From: Gammaproteobacteria bacterium
GTDB lineage: Bacteria; Pseudomonadota; Gammaproteobacteria; Steroidobacterales; Steroidobacteraceae
Assembly: GCA_003164785.1 (NCBI GenBank)
Contig: PLUE01000047.1
Span: 1 to 64,000, forward strand
Direction: 5' to 3'
DNA length: 64,000 nt
In this document: piece after piece, positions 44,852 through 57,391 of the stretch
How the letters are laid out: each line of letters begins with the position of its first letter
How positions within the stretch are numbered: the first letter of the stretch is position 1
Program-made: the position numbers and the translations under genes
The notes under the pieces: generated by a model
What the model was told of the DNA's origin: nothing
Seen by the model: only the letters and a program-made list of their open reading frames with translations
Databases searched by the model: none

Positions 44852-46705
44852 TCAGATCGACAGACGCTCGACCTTGCGCCTGCCGCCGTAAATGATCTGG
44901 ACCAATGCGCGGCTGCCCATCAGTGACGTAAACATCGAAGTGGCGATGCCGATGACCAGCACCACCGCGAAGCCGCGGACTGCCCCCGCGCCGAACAGCC
45001 ACAACACCAAACCCGCGATCAGCGCCGTGACGTTCGAGTCGGCGATGGCTGAAAACGCCCGGTCGAAACCTGCCGTGATGGCCGCACGCGGCGAGACGCC
45101 ATTGCGCAGTTCTTCACGGATGCGCTCGTAGATCAAGATGTTCGCGTCCACCGCCATGCCGACCGTGAGCACCACGGCCGCGATGCCCGGCAAGGTCAGC
45201 GCGGCGCCGACCAACGAGAGGAACGCCGTGAGCAGGATCACGTTGGCGGCCAGCACCAGGTCGGCGATCAAGCCGAAGACCTTGTAATAGACGGCCATGA
45301 ACACGAAGGCCGCCAGCATGCCGAACACCATGGCATGCACGCCTTTGTCGATATTGTCCTGACCCAGGCTCGGACCGATGGCCCGCTCTTCGACCGGCGT
45401 CAACGGCGCCGCCAGGCCGCCCGCCCGCAGCAGCAGCGCGAGTTCGCGGCCCTCGATCGGATTCACGCCGGTGATCTGAAAGTTGTTGCTGAACACGCCA
45501 CGGATGGTCGCGCGATTGATGACCTCCTCGGTGGTGCGGTCGACATCGACGCCCTGGGCGTTCTTCTCGCGCGAGCGGTCGATGAACACCACGGCCATGA
45601 GATGGCCGATGTTCTCCTGGGTGTTTTTCAGCATTTTCGCGGCGCCCCGGCTGTCGAGGCTCACCGAGACGGCGGCGCCGTCCTGAGAATTGGGCTGAAA
45701 CGATGCATCGGTCAATTGATCGCCCGTCACGACGACTTCGCGCTTCAACAGCACCGGCTGCTTCTCGCGGGTGTAGTACAGCTTGGAGCCCAGCGGAACG
45801 TGCCCGGTGGCGGCAGCGTCGAGCGGGTTGCTGTTCTCGTCGACCATGCGAAATTCGAGCGTGGCCGTCTTGCCGAGAATCTTCTTCACCTCGGCGGAAT
45901 TCTGCAGGCCCGGCAGTTGGATGGCGATGCGATCCACGCCCTGTCTCGCCACCTGCGGTTCGGAGACCGCAAGTTCGGGGCTGTTGAGGCGATTGCGCAG
46001 GATGACGATGTTCTGCTGCACCGCGTAGTCCTGGCGCTGCTGGATCTCCTCCGGCGTCATTTTCAATTCCAGCGCCGGCGCGCCGTCCACCGTCGTGTCG
46101 GCCAGCGTCACGCCGCGGTTGTCGGCGAGGATCGCAGCCTTGCCCTTCGCGAAGCTGTCGGCGTCACGGAACAGCACGCGCACCCGGTTGGTCGGGTAGT
46201 CCACCTGCACATCTTGATACGGAACACGGGCGTTGCGCAGCGAGGAGCGAAAATCCTGTTCGCGGTGGTCGAGCTGCTGCTTGACCGCGCCCTGGACGTC
46301 GACTTCATACACCAGATATACGCCGCCTCGAAGGTCCAGGCCCAGCTTCAAGGGGCTCAAGCCGAGATTTCTCATCCACTCGGGCACGCGTGAGGCCTGC
46401 GACAGCGCGATGGTGAATTGATTTGGGCGCGCCTCGTTGATGAGGTCCCGCGCCTTCAATTGATCCTGTTTGCTGGCGAAGCGCAGCGTTAGACGACCCT
46501 GCTCTAAAAACGAACCGCTGGGCGTCACGCCCTTGTCCTTCAGCAGCTGCTCCACGCTGGTTCGATCCGTCGGCTCGACGACTGCCCGATCGCGTGCGAG
46601 TTGCAGCGCGCTCTCTTCACCAAAGAGATTCGGCAGCGCCAGGAAAACCCCGATCAGAAGCACGACCGCCACCAAGGCGATCTTCCAGCGCGGATAAGAA
46701 ATCAT
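44852..46705 (-). CDS. secD: Protein translocase subunit SecD
   Basis: LGLDLRGGVYLVYEVD, VLTVGMAVDANILIYERIREELRNG. Confidence 0.97.
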   Translation of the reverse strand: MISYPRWKIALVAVVLLIGVFLALPNLFGEESALQLARDRAVVEPTDRTSVEQLLKDKGVTPSGSFLEQGRLTLRFASKQDQLKARDLINEARPNQFTIALSQASRVPEWMRNLGLSPLKLGLDLRGGVYLVYEVDVQGAVKQQLDHREQDFRSSLRNARVPYQDVQVDYPTNRVRVLFRDADSFAKGKAAILADNRGVTLADTTVDGAPALELKMTPEEIQQRQDYAVQQNIVILRNRLNSPELAVSEPQVARQGVDRIAIQLPGLQNSAEVKKILGKTATLEFRMVDENSNPLDAAATGHVPLGSKLYYTREKQPVLLKREVVVTGDQLTDASFQPNSQDGAAVSVSLDSRGAAKMLKNTQENIGHLMAVVFIDRSREKNAQGVDVDRTTEEVINRATIRGVFSNNFQITGVNPIEGRELALLLRAGGLAAPLTPVEERAIGPSLGQDNIDKGVHAMVFGMLAAFVFMAVYYKVFGLIADLVLAANVILLTAFLSLVGAALTLPGIAAVVLTVGMAVDANILIYERIREELRNGVSPRAAITAGFDRAFSAIADSNVTALIAGLVLWLFGAGAVRGFAVVLVIGIATSMFTSLMGSRALVQIIYGGRRKVERLSI

Positions 46706-47034
46706 GCGCCTTTGACCGTGCCCTTGGGCAACACCTGCGCGACTTGGAATTTCTGCAGCTTGATGCTGACGCCGCTGGCGATTTCCAGCGTGAGGAACTG
46801 CTCGCCCACCTCGGTCACCTTGCCAAGGATGCCGCCGGTGGTTGCGATTTCGTCGCCCGCCGCCACCTTGGACAACATTTCCTTCTGTTCCTTGGCGCGT
46901 TTGTTCTGCGGCCGGATCAGCAGGAAATAGAACACCACCAGCAACAGCACCGGCAGCATCAAGGCACTCAGGATACTCTGGCCACCGCCCGCGCCGGCAG
47001 CCTGCGCATGGGCCGAATTAATGAAGAAATCCAT
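46702..47034 (-). CDS. yajC: Preprotein translocase subunit YajC
   Basis: LPVLLLVVFYFLLIRPQNKRAKEQKEML, GDEIATTGGILGKV. Confidence 0.95.
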   Translation of the reverse strand: MDFFINSAHAQAAGAGGGQSILSALMLPVLLLVVFYFLLIRPQNKRAKEQKEMLSKVAAGDEIATTGGILGKVTEVGEQFLTLEIASGVSIKLQKFQVAQVLPKGTVKGA

Positions 47035-47125
47035 ACAGTTACACCCGTTTTTTGCGGCGGATGCCGCGGCACAAAGCCGTGCAGTATACAGCAGCGCGCC
47101 GCAAACTTGAGCGACCGGACGGGAA

Positions 47126-49320
<2,195 letters not shown>

Positions 49321-49373
49321 CTATCCAAGCAATACTACCTTGCGCCAATCGCATATACTGCTGGATCTGGTAC

Positions 49374-49458
49374 GCCCGGATGGCGGAACTGGTAGACGCG
49401 CCGGACTCAAAATCCGGTGGTTAACACCGTGTGGGTTCGATTCCCTCTCCGGGCACCA
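49374..49458 (+). tRNA. tRNA-Leu (CAA)
   Basis: GCCCGGATGGCGGAACTGGTAGACGCGCCGGACTCAAAATCCGG..GGTTCGATTCCCTCTCCGGGCACCA; acceptor GCCCGGA/TCCGGGC, anticodon loop CTCAAAA, encoded CCA. Confidence 0.96.
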
Positions 49459-49481
49459 GACTTTTTATTTATGGGTATGCT

Positions 49482-50024
49482 TTGAACTTCTGCAGTAATT
49501 GCGGCGCGTCCGTCGTTTCCAAAATTCCCGATGGGGATCACCTGCCGCGCTTCGTTTGCACGAGCTGCGGCATGATTCACTACAAGAATCCGTTGCTGGT
49601 CTTGGGGTGCGTGCCCGAGTGGGAAGACAAGATCCTGCTGTGCCGGCGCGCCATCGAGCCGCGGCGAGGATTCTGGACCGTGCCCGCCGGCTTCATGGAA
49701 AACGGCGAGACCCTGCAAAACGCGGCGGCGCGCGAATGCTATGAAGAGGCGCTGGCGAGGGTCGAGGTCGGGTCACTGCTGGCCATGGCGAGCGTCACCC
49801 ATGCCGGCCAGGTGCACGTCATGTTTCGAGCGCGCATGCTGACCCCCGAGTTCGGAGCGGGCGCCGAGAGTCTCGAGGTGGGCTTGTATACCGAGGCCGA
49901 AATCCCCTGGGCGGATTTGGCGTTTCCGAGCGGCGAGTTCACGTTACGGAAATTTTATGCGGATCGCGCCGCCGGGCGCGAGGATTACCATTTCACGGAG
50001 CTCACGCGTCCGTTGAAATCTTAA
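49482..50024 (+). CDS. NUDIX hydrolase with N-terminal zinc ribbon
   Basis: NFCSNCGA..CTSCGMIHYKNP; Nudix box GFMENGETLQNAAARECYEEA; TTG start likely. Confidence 0.88.
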   Translation: MNFCSNCGASVVSKIPDGDHLPRFVCTSCGMIHYKNPLLVLGCVPEWEDKILLCRRAIEPRRGFWTVPAGFMENGETLQNAAARECYEEALARVEVGSLLAMASVTHAGQVHVMFRARMLTPEFGAGAESLEVGLYTEAEIPWADLAFPSGEFTLRKFYADRAAGREDYHFTELTRPLKS

Positions 50025-50075
50025 GGCTGTGGCAGAATGACGCCACGTTCAATGGTTCAAGAAGAAGGGTAAGTC

Positions 50076-50399
50076 ATGGCGTTCGTGGTCACCGAAAGCT
50101 GTATCAAGTGCAAGTACATGGACTGCGTGGAGGTCTGCCCCGTGGACTGTTTCCACGAAGGCCCTAATTTTCTCGTGATCGATCCCGATGAATGCATCGA
50201 TTGCACGCTGTGCGAACCCGAATGCCCCGTGGAGGCGATTTATTCCGAAGAGGAAATTCCGTCGGGCCAGGAAAACTTCAAGCAGATGAATGCCGATCTC
50301 GCCAAGAAATGGCCCGTCATCAGCGAGAAGAAGCCGCCGCCGGCGGACGCCAAACAGTGGGAAGGCGTGAAGGACAAAGTCAAACTGCTGGAGCAGTAG
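50076..50399 (+). CDS. fdxA: 7Fe ferredoxin FdxA
   Basis: [50 protein letters not shown]. Confidence 0.97.
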   Translation: MAFVVTESCIKCKYMDCVEVCPVDCFHEGPNFLVIDPDECIDCTLCEPECPVEAIYSEEEIPSGQENFKQMNADLAKKWPVISEKKPPPADAKQWEGVKDKVKLLEQ

Positions 50400-50445
50400 G
50401 CTCTTCGCCCGGGTACCCTGACGGGGGACCCGTCCCCCCGCGTCG

Positions 50446-51186
50446 CTAGCCCGGCCTCTTGCCGGACTGCAATACCTTGATCTCTTCGACCAGATCGTGC
50501 GGCGGCAGGTAGCCGTTGATGTAGCCGCCATTCTCCGTGACGATCGCCGGCGTGCCCTGCACACCGATGCTCTGACCCAGTGCGTATTCGCGCGCCACCG
50601 GATTCTGTGGGCAGCTCTTGGTGATATCCACCGGGCCACCGGCCTTGGCACGCGTCAGCGCGTCGTTGCGGTCCGCGGAGCACCAGACGGCCTCGGCCTT
50701 GTGCCAGCTTTCCGTGTTGGGGCCGGTGCGCGGATAGAACATGTACCGCACGCGCACGCCCAGCTTGTTCAGTTCGGCTATCTGGCTGTGCAGCTTGCGG
50801 CAGTATTGACAGTCGACGTCGGTGAACACGGTGATCGTGTATTGCGGATTCTTCGGCGAGAAGATCACCATCTGCGATTCGGGGACCGCATTGATCATGG
50901 CGGCCCGCGCCTTCGTGCGCAGGTCCTCGGTCAGATTCGCCCGCGTGCTCATGTCGTAGATGTTGCCGTCGAGGAAGAACTTCCCGTCGGCGGTGAGGTA
51001 GCTCACGTCGGCGCCCTGGGAAAATTCGTAGATGCCGGCGATGGGCGAGGGACGCAGATCCTCGAGCTTGGCCCCCGCGGGCAGCAGCTTGAGCAGGGCC
51101 CCCCGGGGATCGGGAGGTTGGTCGGCCGCGTGGGCCGCAAGGGCGATTCCAAGCCCCAACACGAGGCAGGCGACGACTTTCAACAT
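50446..51186 (-). CDS. dsbC: Thiol:disulfide interchange protein DsbC
   Basis: ITVFTDVDCQYCRKLHSQI (CxxC), GVQGTPAIV. Confidence 0.93.
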   Translation of the reverse strand: MLKVVACLVLGLGIALAAHAADQPPDPRGALLKLLPAGAKLEDLRPSPIAGIYEFSQGADVSYLTADGKFFLDGNIYDMSTRANLTEDLRTKARAAMINAVPESQMVIFSPKNPQYTITVFTDVDCQYCRKLHSQIAELNKLGVRVRYMFYPRTGPNTESWHKAEAVWCSADRNDALTRAKAGGPVDITKSCPQNPVAREYALGQSIGVQGTPAIVTENGGYINGYLPPHDLVEEIKVLQSGKRPG

Positions 51187-51274
51187 GCGAATACTCCAGC
51201 GGGTCCGACAGTTTTCGACCTCCCCGCCGCCAGGAGGTTCACGAAATTCTATCAGAGGGCATCGGTGCCGTCGC

Positions 51275-52231
51275 TCAACCGCGCGGATGATGCGCCTGAT
51301 GCAGCTCTTTCAAGCGCTCACGCGCGACGTGGGTGTAGATTTGCGTGGTGGACAGATCGCTGTGGCCCAACAGCATCTGCACCACGCGCAGATCCGCGCC
51401 GTGGTTCAACAGGTGGGTTGCGAACGCGTGCCGCAACGTGTGCGGCGACAGTTCCTTGTCGACGCCGGCCTTCTTCGAATAGCGCTTGATGATGTGCCAA
51501 AACGCCTGGCGCGTCATGCGGTCGCCGCGGCGCGTCGGAAAGAGGTAATCGGTCTGACGCTCCAGCAGAATCTCGGTGCGCGGTCCCTGCATGAACTGCT
51601 GAACCCATTTGACGGCCTCATCGCCCAGCGGAATCAACCGCTCCCGGTTGCCCTTGCCCACGACTCGGATGACGCCCTGATTCAGATTCACCTGATTATG
51701 CTTCAGGCTCACGAGCTCCGAGACCCGCAGACCGGTCGCATACAGGACTTCGAGCATGGTTCGGTCGCGATGTCCCAACGGATCCGTGACCGTCGGCGCC
51801 TCCAGCAATGAGTCGACCTCGGCTTCGGTCAAGGACTTCGGCAGCGAGCGGCCTATTTTCGGCATGGCGATCTGCGCGGTCGGATCGTCGTCGATCATCC
51901 CTTCGCGCACCATGAAACGGTAGAACCGCCTGAAACTGGATAGTTGGCGGGCGGTCGAGCGCGGCCGGGAGCCGCCTTCGACGCGCGCGGCGATGAATCC
52001 CAACAACTCGATGCGCGTCGCCTTGAGCAATGCGCTGTCATGTTCCTCGAGCCAGCGCCCCAATGCGGTAAGATCGGCTCGATAAGCAGCAAGCGTATTG
52101 GCGGACAAGCCGCGCTCCAGCCAGACGGCATCGAGAAACCGTTGCAAGGCCGGATCCGCCGCTTCGCGCGTGGGAGTTTCCTCTGCGCCCGAGGTGCGTG
52201 TATAAACCGTGCGTTTGAGAGCAGTCGCCAT
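51275..52231 (-). CDS. xerD: Site-specific tyrosine recombinase XerD
   Basis: LYATGLRVSELVSL, LSPHTLRHAFATHLLNHGADLRVVQMLLGHSDLSTTQIYTHV. Confidence 0.95.
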   Translation of the reverse strand: MATALKRTVYTRTSGAEETPTREAADPALQRFLDAVWLERGLSANTLAAYRADLTALGRWLEEHDSALLKATRIELLGFIAARVEGGSRPRSTARQLSSFRRFYRFMVREGMIDDDPTAQIAMPKIGRSLPKSLTEAEVDSLLEAPTVTDPLGHRDRTMLEVLYATGLRVSELVSLKHNQVNLNQGVIRVVGKGNRERLIPLGDEAVKWVQQFMQGPRTEILLERQTDYLFPTRRGDRMTRQAFWHIIKRYSKKAGVDKELSPHTLRHAFATHLLNHGADLRVVQMLLGHSDLSTTQIYTHVARERLKELHQAHHPRG

Positions 52232-52355
52232 ATGTTCCCGCGTGGTGATCGCACGAAATGTGTGCCATACGCATTGATGTCAGAAGTATGCGAGGGGTGT
52301 TCCAAGGTCGCCGTGATCGCTCTCACAGTACCTTTATTAACATAAGGAGAACCAG

Positions 52356-53105
52356 ATCACAGATCTCGAACCCCCGCCGACCGCGACTCAGCCATCACCC
52401 GACCATCGACGTCCCTCGGTTCTGCAACGCCTCTACGCCGTCTACTGCATCGCGCTGTTCGTGGTGATGGGCATGGCCGCGTTGATCGTCAATCTGTTCG
52501 TCCCCGCCCTGCGCGCCCGCCGCCACGTCGCCCGCGCCTTTTCCCGCGCCTTTTTCCGAGGTGCGGGCATTCCGATCACCATTCATGGGCTCGAAACGCT
52601 GCCACGGGCGCCGTGTGTGGTCGTTGCCAACCATTCCAGCTACGTCGACGGACTCGTCGCAGTGGCCGCGCTGCCGCCGGATTTCGCCTTCGTCATCAAG
52701 AAGGAGATGGTGAGGGTGCCGCTGGCGGGCCTGTTGCTGCGACGCCTGGGTTCCGAGTTCGTCGAGCGTTTCGACCGGCACAAGGGAGCGTCCGACGCAC
52801 GCCGGGTGCTGCGGCTGGCCGCAACCGGCCAATCGCTGGTCTTCTTTCCCGAGGGCACGTTCGATGAACGTCGTCACATCCGCCAATTCCACGGCGGCGC
52901 CTTCGCCATCGCCGAGCGCTCGAAGATGCCGGTGGTCGCCGTTGCATTTCACGGCCCGCGCGATGTCATGCCGCCCGGCGGCGTGATGTTCTATCGGCGC
53001 CCGATCCGGGTCGACATACTCTCCGTGCTCGAGCCCGCGGGCGCCCGACAGCGCAGCCGCGAACTCATCGCAGCTGCCGTGGATGAGCCGATGGCCCCCG
53101 CGTAA
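52356..53105 (+). CDS. Lysophospholipid acyltransferase (PlsC-like)
   Basis: VVANHSSYVDGLV (HX4D-like), FFPEGTFDERRH; best RBS precedes an in-frame ATC at 52356; first canonical start is GTG 52461. Confidence 0.85.
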   Translation: MTDLEPPPTATQPSPDHRRPSVLQRLYAVYCIALFVVMGMAALIVNLFVPALRARRHVARAFSRAFFRGAGIPITIHGLETLPRAPCVVVANHSSYVDGLVAVAALPPDFAFVIKKEMVRVPLAGLLLRRLGSEFVERFDRHKGASDARRVLRLAATGQSLVFFPEGTFDERRHIRQFHGGAFAIAERSKMPVVAVAFHGPRDVMPPGGVMFYRRPIRVDILSVLEPAGARQRSRELIAAAVDEPMAPA

Positions 53106-53153
53106 GGACGCGGGCGCTATAATGTGCGGCTTTCACCCATTCCGAGAGCTGCC

Positions 53154-54335
53154 ATGACCCTTGATCCTGTCGTCATCCTGTCCGCACGCCGCACCGCCGT
53201 CGGCGCATTCCAAGGCGCATTCTCCACGGTCTCGGGCCCGCAGCTGGGCGCAGCCGCCATCAAGGCGGCGATTACCGATTCCCGGGTCGCCGTCGGCGAG
53301 ATCGACGAAGTGATCATGGGCTGCGTCCTGACAGCCGGTCTTGGCCAGGCTCCCGCGCGCCAGGCGGCCCTCGGCGCCGGCTTGCCCGCGAGCACGCCCA
53401 CCACGACGGTCAACAAGATGTGCGGCTCGGCCATGCGCGCCGTGATGCTGGCCGCCGACCAGATTCTTGCCGGTTCGGCCACGGTGATCGTGGCCGGCGG
53501 CTTCGAGTCCATGACCAATGCGCCCTATTTGCTGCCCAAAGTTCGGGCCGGCTACCGCATGGGCCACCAAGAAGTCCTGGACCATATGTTCTTCGACGGT
53601 CTGCAGAGTCCCTGGGATGGGCAGATGATGGGCTGCTTCGCCGAAGCCACCGCCGAGAAGTACGCCTTTTCGCGCTCGGCTCAGGATGCATTTGCCCGGG
53701 AGTCCGTGCGCCGCGCGCTCGCGGCCATGGAGGGAGGCGCGTTTTCGGCAGAAATTACGGCCGTGACCGCCAAGACCCGCAAGGGCGAGTTGCTGGTCGA
53801 CAAAGACGAGACGCCGGCGACCCTCGATGTCTCGAAAATCCCCTCCCTGAAGCCCGCATTCAAGAAGGATGGCACCGTCACCGCCGCGAGTTCGGCAGGG
53901 ATTTCCGACGGCGCTGCCGCGCTCGTCCTGACACGGGAGTCGGCGGCGAAGGCGAAGGGCCTCACGCCATTGGCGCGCATCGTCGGCTACGCGAGCTTCG
54001 CCAGAGAGCCGGAGTGGTTCACGCTGGCCCCCGTCGGAGCCATCCGGAAACTATTGACCAAGGTCGACTGGCAGCCGTCCGAGGTCGACTTGTATGAGAT
54101 CAACGAAGCATTCGCCGTGGTGGCCATGGCCGCCACCCAGGATCTGGGCCTCGATCCGGAACGGGTCAACGTGAATGGCGGCGCCACCGCCCTGGGTCAT
54201 CCCATTGGCGCCACCGGGGCGAGGATCCTGACGACCCTGATTCACGCGCTGCAAGCCCGCGGTAAGAGACGGGGCATCGCCAGCCTCTGCATCGGCGGCG
54301 GAGAAGCCACCGCCATCGCCATCGAACTGATCTGA
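53154..54335 (+). CDS. Acetyl-CoA acetyltransferase (thiolase)
   Basis: VNKMCGSAMRAVMLA, NVNGGATALGHPIGATGARIL, CIGGGEATA. Confidence 0.95.
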   Translation: MTLDPVVILSARRTAVGAFQGAFSTVSGPQLGAAAIKAAITDSRVAVGEIDEVIMGCVLTAGLGQAPARQAALGAGLPASTPTTTVNKMCGSAMRAVMLAADQILAGSATVIVAGGFESMTNAPYLLPKVRAGYRMGHQEVLDHMFFDGLQSPWDGQMMGCFAEATAEKYAFSRSAQDAFARESVRRALAAMEGGAFSAEITAVTAKTRKGELLVDKDETPATLDVSKIPSLKPAFKKDGTVTAASSAGISDGAAALVLTRESAAKAKGLTPLARIVGYASFAREPEWFTLAPVGAIRKLLTKVDWQPSEVDLYEINEAFAVVAMAATQDLGLDPERVNVNGGATALGHPIGATGARILTTLIHALQARGKRRGIASLCIGGGEATAIAIELI

Positions 54336-54578
54336 AGGGACGGGCGTCCTTGCCCTTGACCATGCCCAAAATCCATTGGCCATCCTGGTGTTCGGCGTCC
54401 ATGGCCTATCAACATGGTGATCCCACCAGGTAAAGCGACATCCGTTCGGAAATACCCTCATAGCCTATCCGCCTGTTGGACCCATGCAAGACCGGGCCAC
54501 TTTATGGTCTACTACGCCGCCGTTTTGCCGTGAAAACAATGAATTGAGGCGCCCTTGCGGCGCCCGTAGGTGAAGTCG

Positions 54579-56186
54579 ATGAGCGAAAGTCAGCGTGATG
54601 TCATGGAATATGAGGTTGCCATCGTCGGTGGCGGCCCCGCCGGCCTGGCCTGCGCCATCCGCCTCAAACAGCTGAATCCCGAGTTGAGCGTCTGCGTACT
54701 CGAGAAGGCCGCCAGTCTCGGCGCGCACTCGCTGTCGGGCGCGGTGATGGAGCCCGGGCCGCTCGACGAACTGCTCCCCGGGTGGCGTGCGAATCCGCCG
54801 GGCGTGTGCGTGCCCGCGACCCGCGACGAATTCCTGTTCATGACGCGAAAGAAGCGCTACAAGCTGCCGACACCGCCGCAAATGGCGAATCACGGCAACT
54901 TCATCATCTCGCTGGGACAACTGGTGCCGATGCTCGGGGCCGAGGCCGAAAAGCTCGGCGTCGACGTGTTCGCCGGTTTTGCCGCCGCCGAGGCCCTGTT
55001 CGACGAGAGCGGCGCCGTCAAAGGCGTGCGCATCGGCGACATGGGCGTCGAGAAAAACGGCGAACCGGGCCCGAACTTTGCGCTCGGGCCCGAGATTCAC
55101 GCCAAAGTCACCCTATTCTGCGAGGGCTGCCGCGGCAGCACCTCGAAGCAACTCATCAAGCGCTTCAAGCTCGACGCCGGCAAATCACCGCAAACCTATG
55201 GCCTCGGATTCAAGGAGATGTGGCAACTCCCGCCGGGTCGCGTCCAGCCGGGCCTCATTCAGCATACGTTGGGTTGGCCGCTCGATTCGCGCACCTATGG
55301 CGGCAGCTTCCTGTACCACCTCGACAACGACCGCGTCTATGTGGGCTTCGTCGTGGGTTTGGACTATGAGGACCCGCGCTTCAAACCCTTCGAAGCCTTC
55401 CAGCAATATAAGAACCACCCCGAGATCAAGGCATTGCTGCTGGGCGGCGAGATCATCGCCGGCGGCGCCCGCACCGTGATCGAAGGGGGCTACCAGTCCA
55501 TGCCCACGCTCGAAATGCCGGGCGCCATGCTGGTGGGCGATGCCGGTGGCACCCTCAACACGCCCAAGATCAAGGGCATTCATCAGGCCATCCGCTGCGG
55601 CATGCTCGCCGCCGCGCACTTCGTCGAAACGGGCACGAGTGCCGGCTTCGATCGGCGCTGGCGCGCATCGACCGGCGGCCGGGAGCTCCACAAGGTGCGC
55701 AACATCCGCCCGGGCTTCAACCGCGGGCTGTGGTTCGGACTGGCCAACGCCGGCCTCGAGACGCTCACGATGGGCAAGCTGCCCTGGACCCTCAAGAATC
55801 ATGCCGACGACAAGGCGCTCAAATCCCTCGACTACGTCTCCCCCGACCGCGCTTGGGGCGAGCGCGAGTTGCCGCCGCGAGATCGGGTAGCCTTCGTGTT
55901 CTTCGCGGCTACGACACACGAAGAATCCCAACCCGTACATCTGCACGTCGCGGACACGACGCTGTGCGCCACCCGGTGCGCGACCGAGTTCGGCAATCCC
56001 TGCACCAACTTCTGTCCCGCCAACGTGTACGAGATGATCCCCGACGGTGGCGGCGGCAAGAAATTGCAGATCAACGCCTCGAATTGCGTGCATTGCAAGG
56101 CATGCGACATCAAGGAGCCATACACCGACCAAATCACCTGGGTCACTCCCGAGGGTGGTTCCGGCCCCAACTATCAGAGCCTGTAA
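54579..56186 (+). CDS. Electron transfer flavoprotein-ubiquinone oxidoreductase
   Basis: VAIVGGGPAGLACAIRLKQL, C-term CTNFCPANVYEM..NCVHCKACDIKEPYTDQITWVTPEGGSGPNY. Confidence 0.97.
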   Translation: MSESQRDVMEYEVAIVGGGPAGLACAIRLKQLNPELSVCVLEKAASLGAHSLSGAVMEPGPLDELLPGWRANPPGVCVPATRDEFLFMTRKKRYKLPTPPQMANHGNFIISLGQLVPMLGAEAEKLGVDVFAGFAAAEALFDESGAVKGVRIGDMGVEKNGEPGPNFALGPEIHAKVTLFCEGCRGSTSKQLIKRFKLDAGKSPQTYGLGFKEMWQLPPGRVQPGLIQHTLGWPLDSRTYGGSFLYHLDNDRVYVGFVVGLDYEDPRFKPFEAFQQYKNHPEIKALLLGGEIIAGGARTVIEGGYQSMPTLEMPGAMLVGDAGGTLNTPKIKGIHQAIRCGMLAAAHFVETGTSAGFDRRWRASTGGRELHKVRNIRPGFNRGLWFGLANAGLETLTMGKLPWTLKNHADDKALKSLDYVSPDRAWGERELPPRDRVAFVFFAATTHEESQPVHLHVADTTLCATRCATEFGNPCTNFCPANVYEMIPDGGGGKKLQINASNCVHCKACDIKEPYTDQITWVTPEGGSGPNYQSL

Positions 56187-56192
56187 GTCACG

Positions 56193-57344
56193 TTGCCCGA
56201 ACATCGAAGTGTCGCGGCCCGTCTGGATGTGGACATCATCGCGGATCGATTGCAACCCGACCCCGCGCAGCGCGCGGCCGCGGCTCGTCTCGACGTTCTG
56301 AGCAAGGAGCTCAAGAACAGCACACCGGACATCTGGCGACGCCTGCGTTCGTGTCTGCCGTGGCTCTCGGCCGATGCGCCCGGCGTTCCGCTGCGCGGCG
56401 TTTACCTGTGGGGCGGCGTGGGCCGCGGCAAGACGCTGTTGATGGATTTCTTCTTTGCATCGCTGCAGGAGGCGGCAACGCGTCCGACCCACACGGCGTC
56501 ACGGACTGCCCCGCGCGCCGAACGCAGCCATTTCTACCACTTCATGCGCGACGTCCATGCCGGGCTGCGGGACGTCAAACAGCATGCCGACCCGCTCGAC
56601 GTCGTTGCGCAACGGCTGGCCGCTCGAGCGCAGGTCATCTGTCTCGATGAGTTTTTCGTGGCCGATATCGCGGACGCCATGATCCTCTCGGGCCTGTTCG
56701 AGGGCTTGTTCCGCCGCGGTGTGACCCTGGTGGCCACCTCGAACCTGCCGCCGCACGAATTGTACAAGGACGGCCTGCAGCGCCAGCGCTTCCTGCCGGC
56801 GATCGAGTTGATAGAACGGCACGTCGATGTCGTTCACCTGGACGGCGCAATCGATTACCGGCTGCGGCAGCTCGAAAAGGCGCCGACCTATCTCGATTTC
56901 CACAGTCCTGACACGGCGGCCGCCATGCAATCGCGATTCGCCGACCTTGCCTCCGGAATGGCCTCAGGTCCCACGGTCCTCGTCATCGAAGGCCGCGACA
57001 TCCATACGGTAGACTCCGGTCCGGGAATGGTGTGGTTCGAATTCGCGGAGCTTTGCGACGGCCCGCGCAGCCAGAACGACTACATCGAGCTTGCCCGGCT
57101 CTATGACACCATCTTCATCTCGAATATTCCGCTGTTCGATCTCGCGAACGAAAATGCGGCGCGACGCTTCATCATGCTCATCGACGAGCTCTATGATCGC
57201 GGCGTCAAGATCGTGGTATCCGCGGCAGCGCCGCCGGTCGCGCTATACCACGGCGAACGGTTGAAATTCGAGTTTGCGCGCGCGGCGAGCCGGCTCATCG
57301 AAATGCAGTCTCAGGACTATCTGGCGGGTCAACATCGTCCCTGA
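56193..57344 (+). CDS. zapE: AFG1-like ATPase ZapE
   Basis: GVYLWGGVGRGKTLLMDFFF, FYHFMRDVHAGL, CLDEFFVADIADAMIL; TTG start. Confidence 0.92.
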   Translation: MPEHRSVAARLDVDIIADRLQPDPAQRAAAARLDVLSKELKNSTPDIWRRLRSCLPWLSADAPGVPLRGVYLWGGVGRGKTLLMDFFFASLQEAATRPTHTASRTAPRAERSHFYHFMRDVHAGLRDVKQHADPLDVVAQRLAARAQVICLDEFFVADIADAMILSGLFEGLFRRGVTLVATSNLPPHELYKDGLQRQRFLPAIELIERHVDVVHLDGAIDYRLRQLEKAPTYLDFHSPDTAAAMQSRFADLASGMASGPTVLVIEGRDIHTVDSGPGMVWFEFAELCDGPRSQNDYIELARLYDTIFISNIPLFDLANENAARRFIMLIDELYDRGVKIVVSAAAPPVALYHGERLKFEFARAASRLIEMQSQDYLAGQHRP

Positions 57345-57391
57345 CCGCGGCGGTGTAAGCACCGCAACACAAGCCCTGGCATAATTGACAC

